Below, piece by piece: positions 16,751-25,367 of a stretch of 41,088 bases of DNA; positions within the stretch are counted from its first letter, which is position 1, and every line of letters starts with the position of its first letter. Under the pieces are notes generated by a model. The model was given only the letters and a program-made list of their open reading frames with translations, made no database searches and had not been told where the DNA came from. The DNA comes from Rhodospirillaceae bacterium. Its GTDB lineage: Bacteria > Pseudomonadota > Alphaproteobacteria > Rhodospirillales > Casp-alpha2. Both the position numbers and the translations under genes were made by a program. Where the stretch lies: NCBI GenBank assembly GCA_002706405.1, contig PALN01000073.1:1-41088 (forward strand), read 5' to 3'.

Positions 16751-17584
16751 TTAGCCCTTCTTGAAGTGCAGGATGCCCCAGGCGAGATAACCCTTGTCGG
16801 CGCCCTCAACCCAATGCTCCAGGCCGCGCAGCATGTTGTCGACGTAAGGTTTGCCCGATAGACGGACGATCTCGTCGTAGCGGCTTTTCAGTTCCTCGCC
16901 GACCCGGGAGTAATGGGTGCGAAGCTGGCCCAGCATGGGGGCCAGTTGAACTTCCGAGAAGCCACGCTTGGCGAATTCCGCCCGGTAGAACGCGAAAGAT
17001 CCCAGGGACGACAGATGAATGCGGTCCAGGATCGGCTGCAACACGCCGTCGGGGACGTCGTCGGCCTGCATGGGATCGGTGAAGATCACATGACCGCCCG
17101 GCGCCAGAACCCGGGAAATCTCGTCGAGAACACGGGGCCGGTCGCCGGAATGGAGGATGGCGTCCTGCGACCAGACAAGGTCGACGGAGCCGTCCTCGGC
17201 GGGAATGTCTTCGAACGAGCCGTGAACCACGTCGATCAAGGCGTTCAGGTTGGTTTCCGCGTTCTTTTCCCGGTTCAGATCGTTCTGGGTCTCGCTCAGG
17301 TTCAGGCAGGTGACGTGGCAGCCATAGTTGCCCGCGAGATAGCGGGCAGAGCCGCCGTATCCGGAACCAAGGTCGATGACGCGGGTTTTCTGACCAAGGT
17401 CCGGCACTTGCAGGGCCATGGTTTCCACGGTCCGCCGGCTGGCCTGGGCGATGGCTTCGTCGGGGGTGCTGTAGATGCCGATATGGATGTCCTCACCGCC
17501 CCAGACGTTCTTGTAGAAGGCATCGGCTTCCGATGAATCGTAATATTCCTCGGCCTTGCGGACCGCCTGCGAGCGCCTACTCAT
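16751..17584 (-). CDS. Sarcosine/dimethylglycine N-methyltransferase (betaine synthesis)
   Basis: 277 residues, a class I SAM-dependent methyltransferase with motif I VIDLGSGYGGSARYLA. NLSETQNDLNREKN and WSQDAILHSGDR are characteristic of the SDMT branch. SDMT carries out the last methylations of sarcosine and dimethylglycine to glycine betaine using SAM. The ATG at 17584 overlaps the end of the GSMT gene (ATGAGTAG), which shows translational coupling and strongly supports the pathway call; an in-frame ATG at 17605 would add seven residues. It has no membrane or signal segment and is therefore cytoplasmic. Confidence 0.9.
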   Translation of the reverse strand: MSRRSQAVRKAEEYYDSSEADAFYKNVWGGEDIHIGIYSTPDEAIAQASRRTVETMALQVPDLGQKTRVIDLGSGYGGSARYLAGNYGCHVTCLNLSETQNDLNREKNAETNLNALIDVVHGSFEDIPAEDGSVDLVWSQDAILHSGDRPRVLDEISRVLAPGGHVIFTDPMQADDVPDGVLQPILDRIHLSSLGSFAFYRAEFAKRGFSEVQLAPMLGQLRTHYSRVGEELKSRYDEIVRLSGKPYVDNMLRGLEHWVEGADKGYLAWGILHFKKG

Positions 17585-18383
17585 GATAATTCTTCTCCGC
17601 GACATGGACGAAAAAGTCCGGGTCGTTTTCCTGATAGGTTTCCTGGAAGTCGCCGTAGGTCTTGATCTTCTGGAAGCCGACGTCCGTCAGAAGCTTGCGC
17701 GTATAGGCCTTGCGCAGAGGGAACATATTCAGGTGGAACTGCGAGCCGTCGGGGAACGAATAGCGGAACCGGGCCAGGCCTTCGTCGATATGTTCCGGTT
17801 CGGCCGTCACCTGGTCGCCGCAGTAGTAGTATTTGTGCTTCGACGAAAAGCCGTGATCGAGCATGCCGTCATAGTTGCGCTGATCAATGATCAGGATGCC
17901 GTCCCATTTCAGGGCGGCATAGAATTCGGCCAGCGCCCGGCGGCGGTCATTTTCGTCGAACAGATGGGTGAACGAATTGCCCAGGCAGATGATGGCGTCG
18001 AACTTGCCGTGCACGTCCTTGTTCAGCCAACGCCAGTCGGCATGGGCCGTGTGCAGCACCAAGCCGCGGCCGCGGGCGTTGTCGAACGCCTTGCTCAGCA
18101 TCTCCGCGTTGCCGTCGGCGCTGGTTACGTCGAAGCCGGCTTTCAGCAGCTGCACGGAATGAAAGCCCGTGCCCGTGGCGGCGTCGAGCACGCGATGCTT
18201 GCCGCGGGCCTTGAGAATATCGATGAAGAACCGTCCTTCGCTTTCGGCCCGGGCGTCCCAGTCAATCAGTTCGTCCCATTTCTCGACGAACGACTGGACG
18301 TACTCCCGCTGGTAATGATCTGTTTTGCGGGTTTCCAGCGGGTTGTCGCCGAAATCCTGATGTTCTTGATTGATGTCGTCCAT
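17577..18383 (-). CDS. Glycine/sarcosine N-methyltransferase (betaine synthesis)
   Basis: 268 residues, the normal length of bacterial GSMT. Motif I is VLDAATGTGFHSVQLLKAGF, the acidic loop is TSADGNAEML, and CLGNSFTHLF and IIDQRNYDGML are typical of GSMT. The enzyme methylates glycine to sarcosine and then dimethylglycine, feeding SDMT encoded next. This route of compatible-solute synthesis is known from halophiles and some marine bacteria. A very strong ribosome site (GAGGAGG) precedes the ATG. The roughly 480-base upstream region is rich in inverted repeats and may carry osmotic or metabolite control. Confidence 0.93.
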   Translation of the reverse strand: MDDINQEHQDFGDNPLETRKTDHYQREYVQSFVEKWDELIDWDARAESEGRFFIDILKARGKHRVLDAATGTGFHSVQLLKAGFDVTSADGNAEMLSKAFDNARGRGLVLHTAHADWRWLNKDVHGKFDAIICLGNSFTHLFDENDRRRALAEFYAALKWDGILIIDQRNYDGMLDHGFSSKHKYYYCGDQVTAEPEHIDEGLARFRYSFPDGSQFHLNMFPLRKAYTRKLLTDVGFQKIKTYGDFQETYQENDPDFFVHVAEKNYHE

Positions 18384-18863
18384 CGTTCCTCCTCAAAGGC
18401 GTCATAGTGGGTCGTCGGCAGCCGGGACTCAGCGGCGCACGTCGACGGGCGGACCCGAATGGGCCCGCACGGGTGGTCCACAGTACGGCGCAACTCGGGG
18501 CGACAAGGCCCGACCGTACCGAAGCGATCTGTTTTTATTTGGCGGTTGAAAGGACCCAGAACCCAGTCCGCGTGACTGCGGGAGGTGATCCGAAAGACGC
18601 GTTTTCCTATTGTCGTTACCCACCCCAAAGGGGGTAGCGAGACCAGTGCGATCCCGACGCGTCCACCGCCAGGACGGCAAGATTTCATGCCCAGCCGGCC
18701 TCTGCCTTTGCAGGCAAACGCCAGCATGCCGCCCACGGGCAAGAGCCCAAAGGTAACAGCCGGAGCGCACCGGATCAACCGGACCCCTGGATTAAGCCGG
18801 TTTGCCGGGCTGACGGGTATCCGGAAGCCCGGATCGGCGGGGCATACGGAGGATGATGAATAC
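18384..18863 (-). promoter_or_regulatory. Long structured upstream region of the betaine genes
   Basis: This 480-base gap has no convincing gene. Reading on the minus strand, 18468-18449 forms an eight-pair hairpin (GCGGGCCC, loop ATTC, GGGTCCGC, one G-U). 18519-18483 forms nested stems GTACGG/CCGTAC and TCGGG/CCCGA. Both lie between the GSMT ribosome site and an AT-rich patch (18531-18545) that could be near a promoter. A further perfect hairpin ATCCGG-AAGC-CCGGAT (18819-18834) lies 30 bases after the glucan synthase stop but lacks a T-run. I do not recognise a known riboswitch. Confidence 0.4.
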
Positions 18864-21476
18864 TTACGCCGCGGCCTGATTGGCGGTTCCGCCGACACCG
18901 GCGGCCGGATCGCGGCCATTCCCGGCGGCTTTGTTATGGGCCAGGCGCGCGGAGTCGCGGCGTTCCAGGATGTACATGGCGGTCGCCGCCAGGAACGGCA
19001 AGCTTTGAACCAGCAGGGTGCCCGCGAACAGGTAGAGCTCGATGATCCCGCTGGTGTTGACCGCGAACAGGGCGGCCGAGCTGGCCATGAGGGCGACGCC
19101 GATGCGGGTCTCCGTGCGCGCGGGCGACACGGGGGCTGCCTTGGTTGTCTGGGCCTTGCCCTTCTGGGTGACCCGGAAAGGCAGGTCCGGAACCTTGATG
19201 CCGTCATAAATGGCGCGCGCCACGGTCCACTGCAGGCTGGCCGCGGCCAGGGCAGCTCCGGCGATGCGGGCCGGGCCTATCTTGACCCGCGCCATGTAAA
19301 GCAGCACGCAATGCAGCAGCCCGGCACCGAAGGCAGCCAGGATCGGCAGGGTGAAAGGGATCGGCGGCAGCATCACACCGACGAACAGGATGAACGGCAC
19401 CCAGGCCAGGTTGACCACGGCGGCGAGTGCGCCCACGGCGTCGGACAGCCAGTGCAGCCAGCCGGTGATGTAGTGGACCTTCTGGCCCCGGGTCAGGGTC
19501 CTGGCTCCCGGCAGCATGTGACGCCAGTGCTTGAAGAAAATCTGCACGGCGCCGTAGGCCCAGCGATGGCGCTGTGTCTTGAACGCGCGGTAGGTGTCCG
19601 GCAGCAGGCCCCAGCCATAGCGTCGGCGCGTGTAATGGGCGTGATATCCCGCCTCGAACAGGCGCAGGCCCAGTTCCGTGTCCTCGGTGATGGTGTCCGG
19701 CGACCAGCCGCCGACGGCGTCGAAGGCGGCGCGGCGGACCAGCAGCATCGTGCCGTGGGCGATGATCGCGTCGGCCTCGTTGCGTTGAACCATGCCGATG
19801 TCAAAGAAGCCCGTGTACTCGGCGTTCATGCAGCGCGCCAGCAGAGAGCGTTCGCCGTCGCGGTGGTCCTGGGGAGCCTGGACCATTGCCACCTTGGGGT
19901 CGGCGAAGGCGGGGACCAAGTCGCGCAGCCATTTGGGGGCGACCACATAGTCTGCGTCGAGCACGGCGAGAATTTCCGCGTCCGGGGCGACATGGGGCAT
20001 GGCGGCGGTCAGGGCGCCCGCCTTGAAGCCCGCGACCTTGGGGAAATTGAGAAACTTGAAGTGCGGGCCCAGCTTTATGCAATGGGCCTGCACGGGCCGC
20101 CACAGACTTTCGTCGTCCGTGTTGTTGATGATCACAACGACCTCGAAATCCGGATAATCCAGGCGGGCACAGGAATTCAGGGTCTCGATCAGCATGTTCG
20201 GGTTTTCCCGGTAGGCGGGGATCTGGATCGATACCTTGGGCAGGGGGGCATCCGCCGGCGCGTCCTCGGCCCGCCACAGGCGTTTGGGGCGGGGGCCCAG
20301 GGTCACCTCGGCGACCTCGTCCAGCTTGCCCAGGGTCACCAAGGTCAGCGGGAGCATCAGCACCATGCCCAGGCCCCAGGCGACGGCGGACCCCACATTG
20401 AGATAGTTCTCGAAGGGATAGAGCAGCGCCACCGCCACGGCGGCGGAAAGCGCGTTGGCGGCAATCGCCATGGCCAGGGCATGGCCGAAGGTCGGCCGCC
20501 GCGTCATCAGCCACAATCCGGTCATCACGGCGCCGAGGATCAGGGCCAGGATGCCGCGCCGCCATTGTTCGGGCTGCTCGACAACGCCGGCCAGAGAGAA
20601 CTTGGCATTTCCGTCATGGTCGAAGACGCCCCAATAGGGGCCGACGCTTCCTTCCATGGTCTTCCACGGCTGGTCGAAGGCTTCCATCAGGTTGTAGCCG
20701 ATGCCGTTGCGCGATGCCTCGGCCACGAACTGGCGGATGATGGTGGCCTGGGTCATGGGGTCGGGCCCGGCATCGCGATTGCGATAGCCGCGCGACGGCC
20801 AGCCGAATTCGGCGATGATCGCGTCCTTACCAGGGAAGGTGGCGAGCACCTCGCGGTAGCGCTCAAAGGCATAGGAAACGGCATTCTGCGCGCCGACGGC
20901 TTCCCAATAGGGCAGCACGTGGACCGACATGAAATCGACCTCATCGACCAGGTCGGGATGGGTAAGCCAGCGGTCCCAGGTTTCACCGGTGGTCACCGGC
21001 ACGGGCACGCGGGTGCGGACCTCGCGGATGATGGTGATCAGTTCTTCCAGCGTCAGGTCTTCGCGCAGCAGGGTTTCGTTGCCCACGAACACGGCACGGA
21101 TGTTGGAATACTTGCGGACCAGGGTAACCGCCGTCTCGATCTCCCGCCGATTGGAGGCGGCGTCGCGGCCCAGCCAGATGCCGAGCATGACCTCGATCCC
21201 GCGTTCCTTGGCAAGGGCCGGAACCTGGGCCTGGATACCGCTGACCGTATAGGTGCGCACCGACCGGGAGACCGGCTTGATGACGTCGAGGGCCCGGGCC
21301 AATTCGCGCAGCGTCGCCGACCGCCCGAACCAGGCTTCGCGCGGGGCGCCGATGTTGAAGGACATGGACTGCACTTTGCCGGTCACGTCCGGCAGGACGA
21401 CCGTTTCCAGCGTCGTGGCCCAGGCCAGACCGTGCAGGACAGCGGCGATCAGGGCCGCCGCGAGGATATTCTTCAT
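18864..21476 (-). CDS. GH17-GT2 fusion beta-glucan synthase, NdvB-like
   Basis: 870 residues. An N-terminal membrane anchor or signal helix is followed by a GH17 domain (about 35-300) with both catalytic glutamates, E134 (VGNETL) and E223 (IAEFGWPS). Membrane helices at about 308-385 lead to a GT2 domain (about 414-650) with DAD 507-509, TED 597-599 and QRHRW 635-639, then more membrane helices. This matches NdvB-type proteins, in which the GT2 part polymerises glucose from UDP-glucose and the GH17 part remodels or cyclises beta-1,3-linked chains. The product is probably a periplasmic or cell-surface beta-glucan. Its place next to betaine synthesis fits a role in osmotic adaptation, though co-regulation is unproven. 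The start codon lacks a strong ribosome site. Confidence 0.85.
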   Translation of the reverse strand: MKNILAAALIAAVLHGLAWATTLETVVLPDVTGKVQSMSFNIGAPREAWFGRSATLRELARALDVIKPVSRSVRTYTVSGIQAQVPALAKERGIEVMLGIWLGRDAASNRREIETAVTLVRKYSNIRAVFVGNETLLREDLTLEELITIIREVRTRVPVPVTTGETWDRWLTHPDLVDEVDFMSVHVLPYWEAVGAQNAVSYAFERYREVLATFPGKDAIIAEFGWPSRGYRNRDAGPDPMTQATIIRQFVAEASRNGIGYNLMEAFDQPWKTMEGSVGPYWGVFDHDGNAKFSLAGVVEQPEQWRRGILALILGAVMTGLWLMTRRPTFGHALAMAIAANALSAAVAVALLYPFENYLNVGSAVAWGLGMVLMLPLTLVTLGKLDEVAEVTLGPRPKRLWRAEDAPADAPLPKVSIQIPAYRENPNMLIETLNSCARLDYPDFEVVVIINNTDDESLWRPVQAHCIKLGPHFKFLNFPKVAGFKAGALTAAMPHVAPDAEILAVLDADYVVAPKWLRDLVPAFADPKVAMVQAPQDHRDGERSLLARCMNAEYTGFFDIGMVQRNEADAIIAHGTMLLVRRAAFDAVGGWSPDTITEDTELGLRLFEAGYHAHYTRRRYGWGLLPDTYRAFKTQRHRWAYGAVQIFFKHWRHMLPGARTLTRGQKVHYITGWLHWLSDAVGALAAVVNLAWVPFILFVGVMLPPIPFTLPILAAFGAGLLHCVLLYMARVKIGPARIAGAALAAASLQWTVARAIYDGIKVPDLPFRVTQKGKAQTTKAAPVSPARTETRIGVALMASSAALFAVNTSGIIELYLFAGTLLVQSLPFLAATAMYILERRDSARLAHNKAAGNGRDPAAGVGGTANQAAA

Positions 21477-21720
21477 CTAATTTCAGGCACCCAAGAGCGG
21501 TACCGTTGCCGGACCACTTCACGCGGCGCTTCCGGGCCGCACGGACAGAACGACGAATACTTAAAGGCGCGCTGAACCCCGCGCAGGGGGTGGGGGACAC
21601 GGTCGAATATCTGGCCGCCACGGCGCAGACATTGCGCCAGTTTGCACCCGCGAACAAGAGGCAGAATTGACAATTTTGCCGTCGATCAGAGCCCCCCGCC
21701 GAAAGCGGGAAACAGGGTCT
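21477..21720. other. Intergenic region, no gene seen
   Basis: 244 bases between the MmgE/PrpD stop and the glucan synthase start, both on the minus strand. A hairpin CCCGC/GCGGG (21695-21709) lies about 11 bases after the MmgE/PrpD stop but lacks a T-run, so it is at best a weak terminator. A promoter for the glucan synthase presumably lies here; none is clear. Confidence 0.4.
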
Positions 21721-23121
21721 TTATTCACCCGTTTCCATGAGCTTGACCATGTTCGGGACGCTGTCTGTCCGCTCCAGGGACATCAGCCCGTCGAACAGCG
21801 GATGCAGGCGGTCGGCGGGCAGGGCGCGGCTGGCGCAATCCTCGAACTTTTCCCACAGCTCGTCCCGCGTCATGGTGTTGTCGCCGCTGCGCCCGATGAG
21901 GTTCGACACGGTTTCCGTGAGCTTGCGCCCGTCTTTCAGGGTGACGATGACTTCCGCCCCCCAATTGTCCTTGTCGTCGCCGTCCAGGTCCGGATGGGGC
22001 CGGGCGGTGGTGACGGCGAGCAGGCGCCTCACGGCGTCCTCGCGGAACGCGTCGCCTTCGAAATCCTTCAGCTTCACCGTGCCGTCCAACAGCGTGCGTG
22101 CGACCGCGTATTGGACCGAGAACTTGGCCTCCAATTCGCTGTCGGGCAGGGGCGTGTTGGTGTGCCGGAGACGCCGCTGGTGCGGCATGATCTCGATGCC
22201 CGCCACGGCCTCGGCCGGAATGTCGTGCTTGCCGGCCAGGCGCTGCATGGCGGTGATGCATTGATGGGTCGATCCGCAGCAGGGGAACTGCTTGATGGCC
22301 AGATCCTCGGCCTCGATCTCCCAGGGGCCGTTGTCCCAGCCGTCGAGCAGACGCTCGGCGGCATAGGTGTCCGCCCCGTTGAATACCTCGAAGAAGCCTT
22401 GATGGTGTTCCATGGCCGCCGGATTGGCGTCATGGCCCTGTTCGGCCAGCAGCACCGCGAGCACGCCGGACCGGGCCGAATGGCCGACATGCAGCGGCTT
22501 GGTCATTGTCCCGAAGTTGGCTTTCAGGCCGCTGGCCAGAGACGCGGCCATGGCCAGCGCCATGGTCGTCTGTTCCGTGGACAGACCGATCAGCCGCGCC
22601 GCGCTTGCGACGGTACCGAAGATGCCGAGAGTCGCCGTCGGGTGCCAGCCCTTGTCGTAGTGATGGGGATGGACCGCGCGGGCAAGGCGCATTTCCGCCT
22701 CCAGTCCCACGGCATAGGCGGTGATCAGGCTTTGGCCTGAAAGGCCGCGGTCCTCGGCCAGTGCGAACAGAGGCGCGACCAGGGGTACGGACTGGTGGCC
22801 GCCGAACACGGACGAGAAATCGTCGAAATCCAGCGCGTGCGATGCGATGCCGTTGACGAAGGCGGCGTCAAGCGCGCTGGTCCGCCGGCCTGTGCCGAAT
22901 ACAAGCGACGCCCCCGGCGCCGTGGCGATGCCCGGGGTGCGCAAGGCGATCTGCGTACAGTCCTCGGGCAGACCGGCCAGGGTCACGCCGATGGTATCGG
23001 TGATGCCCAGCTTGGCCAGCCACAGGCCCTTTTCGGAAATCACTTTGGGGTCGTACTTGACGATACGGTCGGCCAAGCGCGTCAGCACCGCCCGCTGGTC
23101 GGTTGCGGAAATCGTGTTCAT
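21721..23121 (-). CDS. MmgE/PrpD family protein (2-methylcitrate dehydratase-like)
   Basis: 466 residues, family-typical length. Recognisable stretches are GITDTIGVTLAG, SHALDFDD, GWHPTATLGIFG, KPLHVGHSARSG and KQFPCCGSTHQ. The family includes 2-methylcitrate dehydratase PrpD and cis-aconitate decarboxylase. No prpB, prpC or acnD lies nearby, so a role in propionate breakdown is not supported; many family members have unassigned roles with hydroxy- or carboxylic acids. A GntR-type palindrome sits 52-63 bases upstream and suggests repression by a FadR-like regulator encoded elsewhere. GAGG before the ATG supports this start. Confidence 0.85.
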   Translation of the reverse strand: MNTISATDQRAVLTRLADRIVKYDPKVISEKGLWLAKLGITDTIGVTLAGLPEDCTQIALRTPGIATAPGASLVFGTGRRTSALDAAFVNGIASHALDFDDFSSVFGGHQSVPLVAPLFALAEDRGLSGQSLITAYAVGLEAEMRLARAVHPHHYDKGWHPTATLGIFGTVASAARLIGLSTEQTTMALAMAASLASGLKANFGTMTKPLHVGHSARSGVLAVLLAEQGHDANPAAMEHHQGFFEVFNGADTYAAERLLDGWDNGPWEIEAEDLAIKQFPCCGSTHQCITAMQRLAGKHDIPAEAVAGIEIMPHQRRLRHTNTPLPDSELEAKFSVQYAVARTLLDGTVKLKDFEGDAFREDAVRRLLAVTTARPHPDLDGDDKDNWGAEVIVTLKDGRKLTETVSNLIGRSGDNTMTRDELWEKFEDCASRALPADRLHPLFDGLMSLERTDSVPNMVKLMETGE

Positions 23122-23172
23122 GAATGCCTCATCCCTTTATCGCCGGACCTTGCGGTCCGTGCGCCTCCCTTG

Positions 23173-23184
23173 ATTGTATACAAT
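23173..23184. promoter_or_regulatory. Perfect palindrome, candidate GntR/FadR-type operator
   Basis: ATTGTATACAAT is a perfect 12-bp palindrome with the GT-N2-AC core of FadR-subfamily GntR operators. Outside it, CCTTG (23168-23172) and CAAGG (23187-23191) form further inverted arms, offset by two bases. It lies upstream of the MmgE/PrpD start and just after the metA stop, so the likely target is the MmgE/PrpD gene. Confidence 0.55.
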
Positions 23185-23202
23185 ATCAAGGACGGGTCGG
23201 CG

Positions 23203-24123
23203 TCAATCCTCGCCGATCTTCGCGGGATCAAAGGGGGCCGTCTGGTAGACCATGTTGATCCAGTTGCCGAACAGAATATGGGCATAGGCGCGCCAGCGAT
23301 TGACCGGCGTGTTGGCCGGGTTGTCGCCGGGATAATAGTTGGCGGGCACCTGGATGTCGGCGCCCTTCTCGGCGTCGCGGCGGTATTCGGCGTCCAGCGT
23401 ATCGGAATCGTATTCCAGATGGTTGAACATGTGGACGTGGTTGAGGTCGTGGTCATGGACCAGGGCGATACCCGTCGCGGCCCCTTCCATGAGGATTTCC
23501 AACTGCGGGAAAGGCTTCAGGTCTGCGGCGTGATTTTCCGTATGACGCGAAACGGGAATGTTCAGGGTGTCGTTCAGGCCCCGGCACAATTCCGACGCCG
23601 TGTTCAGTACCCGATGTTCGAACACGCCGAAGGCCTTTTGCGGGAGTTGGTATTTGGGGATGCCGTAGAAATGATGCAGGGCGGCCTGTGCCCCCCAGCA
23701 CAGGTTGAACAGGCTGTGCACGTTGCCCCGCGACCAGTCGAAGATCTGGCACAGTTCATCCCAATAGGTGACGTCCTCGAAGGGCAGCTGCTCGATGGGG
23801 GCGCCGGTGACGATCAGGCCGTCGAACTTCTGATCCGTGACCTGGGTCCACGGATGGTAGAAATCGATCATATGCTGTTCGTCGACGGTCTTGGGCTTGT
23901 GGGTGGTCAGCGCCAGCAGATGCATCTCGATCTGCAGCGGCGTCGCCCCCAGCACGCGGGCCAATTGGGTTTCCGTTTTCTGCTTCAGCGGCATCAGGTT
24001 CAACACCGCGATGCGCAGCGGGCGAATGTCCTGAACCATCGCCTGGTCATCGCCGATGATCGGCACACCTTCCTTTTCCAGGATGGCGCGGGCGGGAAGG
24101 TCTGACGGAATCTTGATGGGCAT
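23203..24123 (-). CDS. metA: Homoserine O-acyltransferase MetA, predicted acetyl-CoA-specific
   Basis: 306 residues, full MetA length. The catalytic cysteine is Cys142 (NLCWGAQ), and the His-Glu pair lies in HMFNHLEYD. The enzyme activates homoserine for methionine synthesis. At the residue known to set acyl donor choice this protein has Glu111 (TGAPIEQLPF), where E. coli MetA has Gly. In characterised MetA proteins Glu here goes with acetyl-CoA and Gly with succinyl-CoA, so O-acetylhomoserine is the likely product. The 80-base upstream gap shows no SAM-II riboswitch core that I can recognise; a GCCGCG/CGCGGC hairpin (24180-24193) lies there. Confidence 0.95.
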   Translation of the reverse strand: MPIKIPSDLPARAILEKEGVPIIGDDQAMVQDIRPLRIAVLNLMPLKQKTETQLARVLGATPLQIEMHLLALTTHKPKTVDEQHMIDFYHPWTQVTDQKFDGLIVTGAPIEQLPFEDVTYWDELCQIFDWSRGNVHSLFNLCWGAQAALHHFYGIPKYQLPQKAFGVFEHRVLNTASELCRGLNDTLNIPVSRHTENHAADLKPFPQLEILMEGAATGIALVHDHDLNHVHMFNHLEYDSDTLDAEYRRDAEKGADIQVPANYYPGDNPANTPVNRWRAYAHILFGNWINMVYQTAPFDPAKIGED

Positions 24124-24203
24124 GGCGGCCTGTCTGGCAGTGATTTCAGGTTTTGGTGTTCAAGGGTCTGGTGGGCAATGCCGCGGACGCGGCGAAGATG
24201 ATA

Positions 24204-25175
24204 TCAGAGGTCCTGTGCCCGGCGTTCAGCGCGAGCGAGACATGCGTTCACATAGTGTGCGGCATTGGCCGCGGCAACCTCGTTGTCGGCCGCTTGCGCG
24301 CGCATGGTATCCAGCACCCGCCTTAGGATCTTGTCGGAATCGGGTACCAATTGGCCCCGGGGCGGGTCGGCGAACAGGTCGGCGACGTCGATGGTGAAGC
24401 CATATTTTTCCGCCATCAGGGCGTAGCGCGGCTTGCGGTCCTGCAACAGGGCCGGGAACAGTTTTCGGGCGAAATCCTTGGGCCCGACGCCCTTGCCGTC
24501 GTCGGGTTGACCGGCCAGGTGCTTCTCGATGAACGGCGGGAAATAGAACAAAGGCTTGGGGTCGCTCTCGGCGCGCTCTTTCAGCGCGTCCTCGTCCGCC
24601 TTGCCGGCGCGGATATAGAGGATCAGGGTATCCTTGCGTAGCGCATCGACCACCGGGTCATGGGGATCGTTCAGGTCGACGATCTCGCACAGGCTGCCCG
24701 ACGCATCATTGATGAAATCCTTGCAGCGGTAGATTTCCCAGGCCTTGGCGATGAAGTGGCTGGTGTCCTTCATGGACTCCTGCTCGCCCCAGCGATAAAG
24801 CCCCTGGCGCTTCAGGAAGGTCGCCTTGTCGAGCCCGCCTTCGGCCGGGTCGCCGTACATGCCGAGGAAGGTGGACACCGGATCCAGATTGTCGACGCTG
24901 ATGTTGTGGTTGATGTAGATGGAATCCGAGCGCAGCAGGTTGGCCACGAACCTGTCCTGCATGTGCATGATCTTGTACTTGATGTTGTCCAGGATGTGTT
25001 CCGCGAGGTAGCGCGTGCCGATGCGGTAGTCGGCCGAATAGTGGTACCAGTCCGCGTGGCGGCGCAGGCTGGTGGACAGCATGGTCTTGCCCACGCCGGA
25101 CATGCCCAGCAGCGTGATCGCGTGGGGCAGTTGGCGGAACGCCTCAAAATCGTTGAGATATGCGTCAGTGTTCAT
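24204..25175 (-). CDS. P-loop NTPase of unknown role
   Basis: 323 residues from ATG 25175; an ATG two codons upstream (25181) is equally possible. Walker A is GMSGVGKT (residues 24-31) directly after a beta strand (HAITLLG), as in small-molecule kinases and related P-loop proteins. The later STFLGMYGDP and DTLILYIRAG segments are strand-like. A Walker B candidate is LCEIVDLND. No transmembrane segment or extra DNA-binding domain is visible. It is 80 bases upstream of metA on the same strand and divergent from the aldehyde oxidoreductase operon. I do not recognise the family beyond P-loop ATPase or kinase-like. Confidence 0.7.
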   Translation of the reverse strand: MNTDAYLNDFEAFRQLPHAITLLGMSGVGKTMLSTSLRRHADWYHYSADYRIGTRYLAEHILDNIKYKIMHMQDRFVANLLRSDSIYINHNISVDNLDPVSTFLGMYGDPAEGGLDKATFLKRQGLYRWGEQESMKDTSHFIAKAWEIYRCKDFINDASGSLCEIVDLNDPHDPVVDALRKDTLILYIRAGKADEDALKERAESDPKPLFYFPPFIEKHLAGQPDDGKGVGPKDFARKLFPALLQDRKPRYALMAEKYGFTIDVADLFADPPRGQLVPDSDKILRRVLDTMRAQAADNEVAAANAAHYVNACLARAERRAQDL

Positions 25176-25367
25176 GCCCATGGTTTGGCGTGCGCCGTTT
25201 CGCTTGTAAAGAGCTTTGATTGGACTGCGACCCGCAAAAATTAATTCCAAGCGCCCGGGTATGGGGTGCTAAACTTGTTTTCAGCGAAAAACGGCGCCCG
25301 GTGCCGCGATAAAGCGGGAGAATGACCGGGCCGCCCACCACCAGCAAACACCGAACGGGAGGATTTC

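Noticed and set aside
18585-21575. Very long open frame (996 codons) on the plus strand
   Set aside because: It is antisense to the glucan synthase, is low-complexity (rich in Gly, Gln, His, Arg) with no domain, and arises from high-GC codon bias.
24124-24203. SAM-II riboswitch upstream of metA
   Set aside because: The 80-base gap lacks the conserved pseudoknot core as far as I can recognise it; only a GC hairpin without T-run is there.
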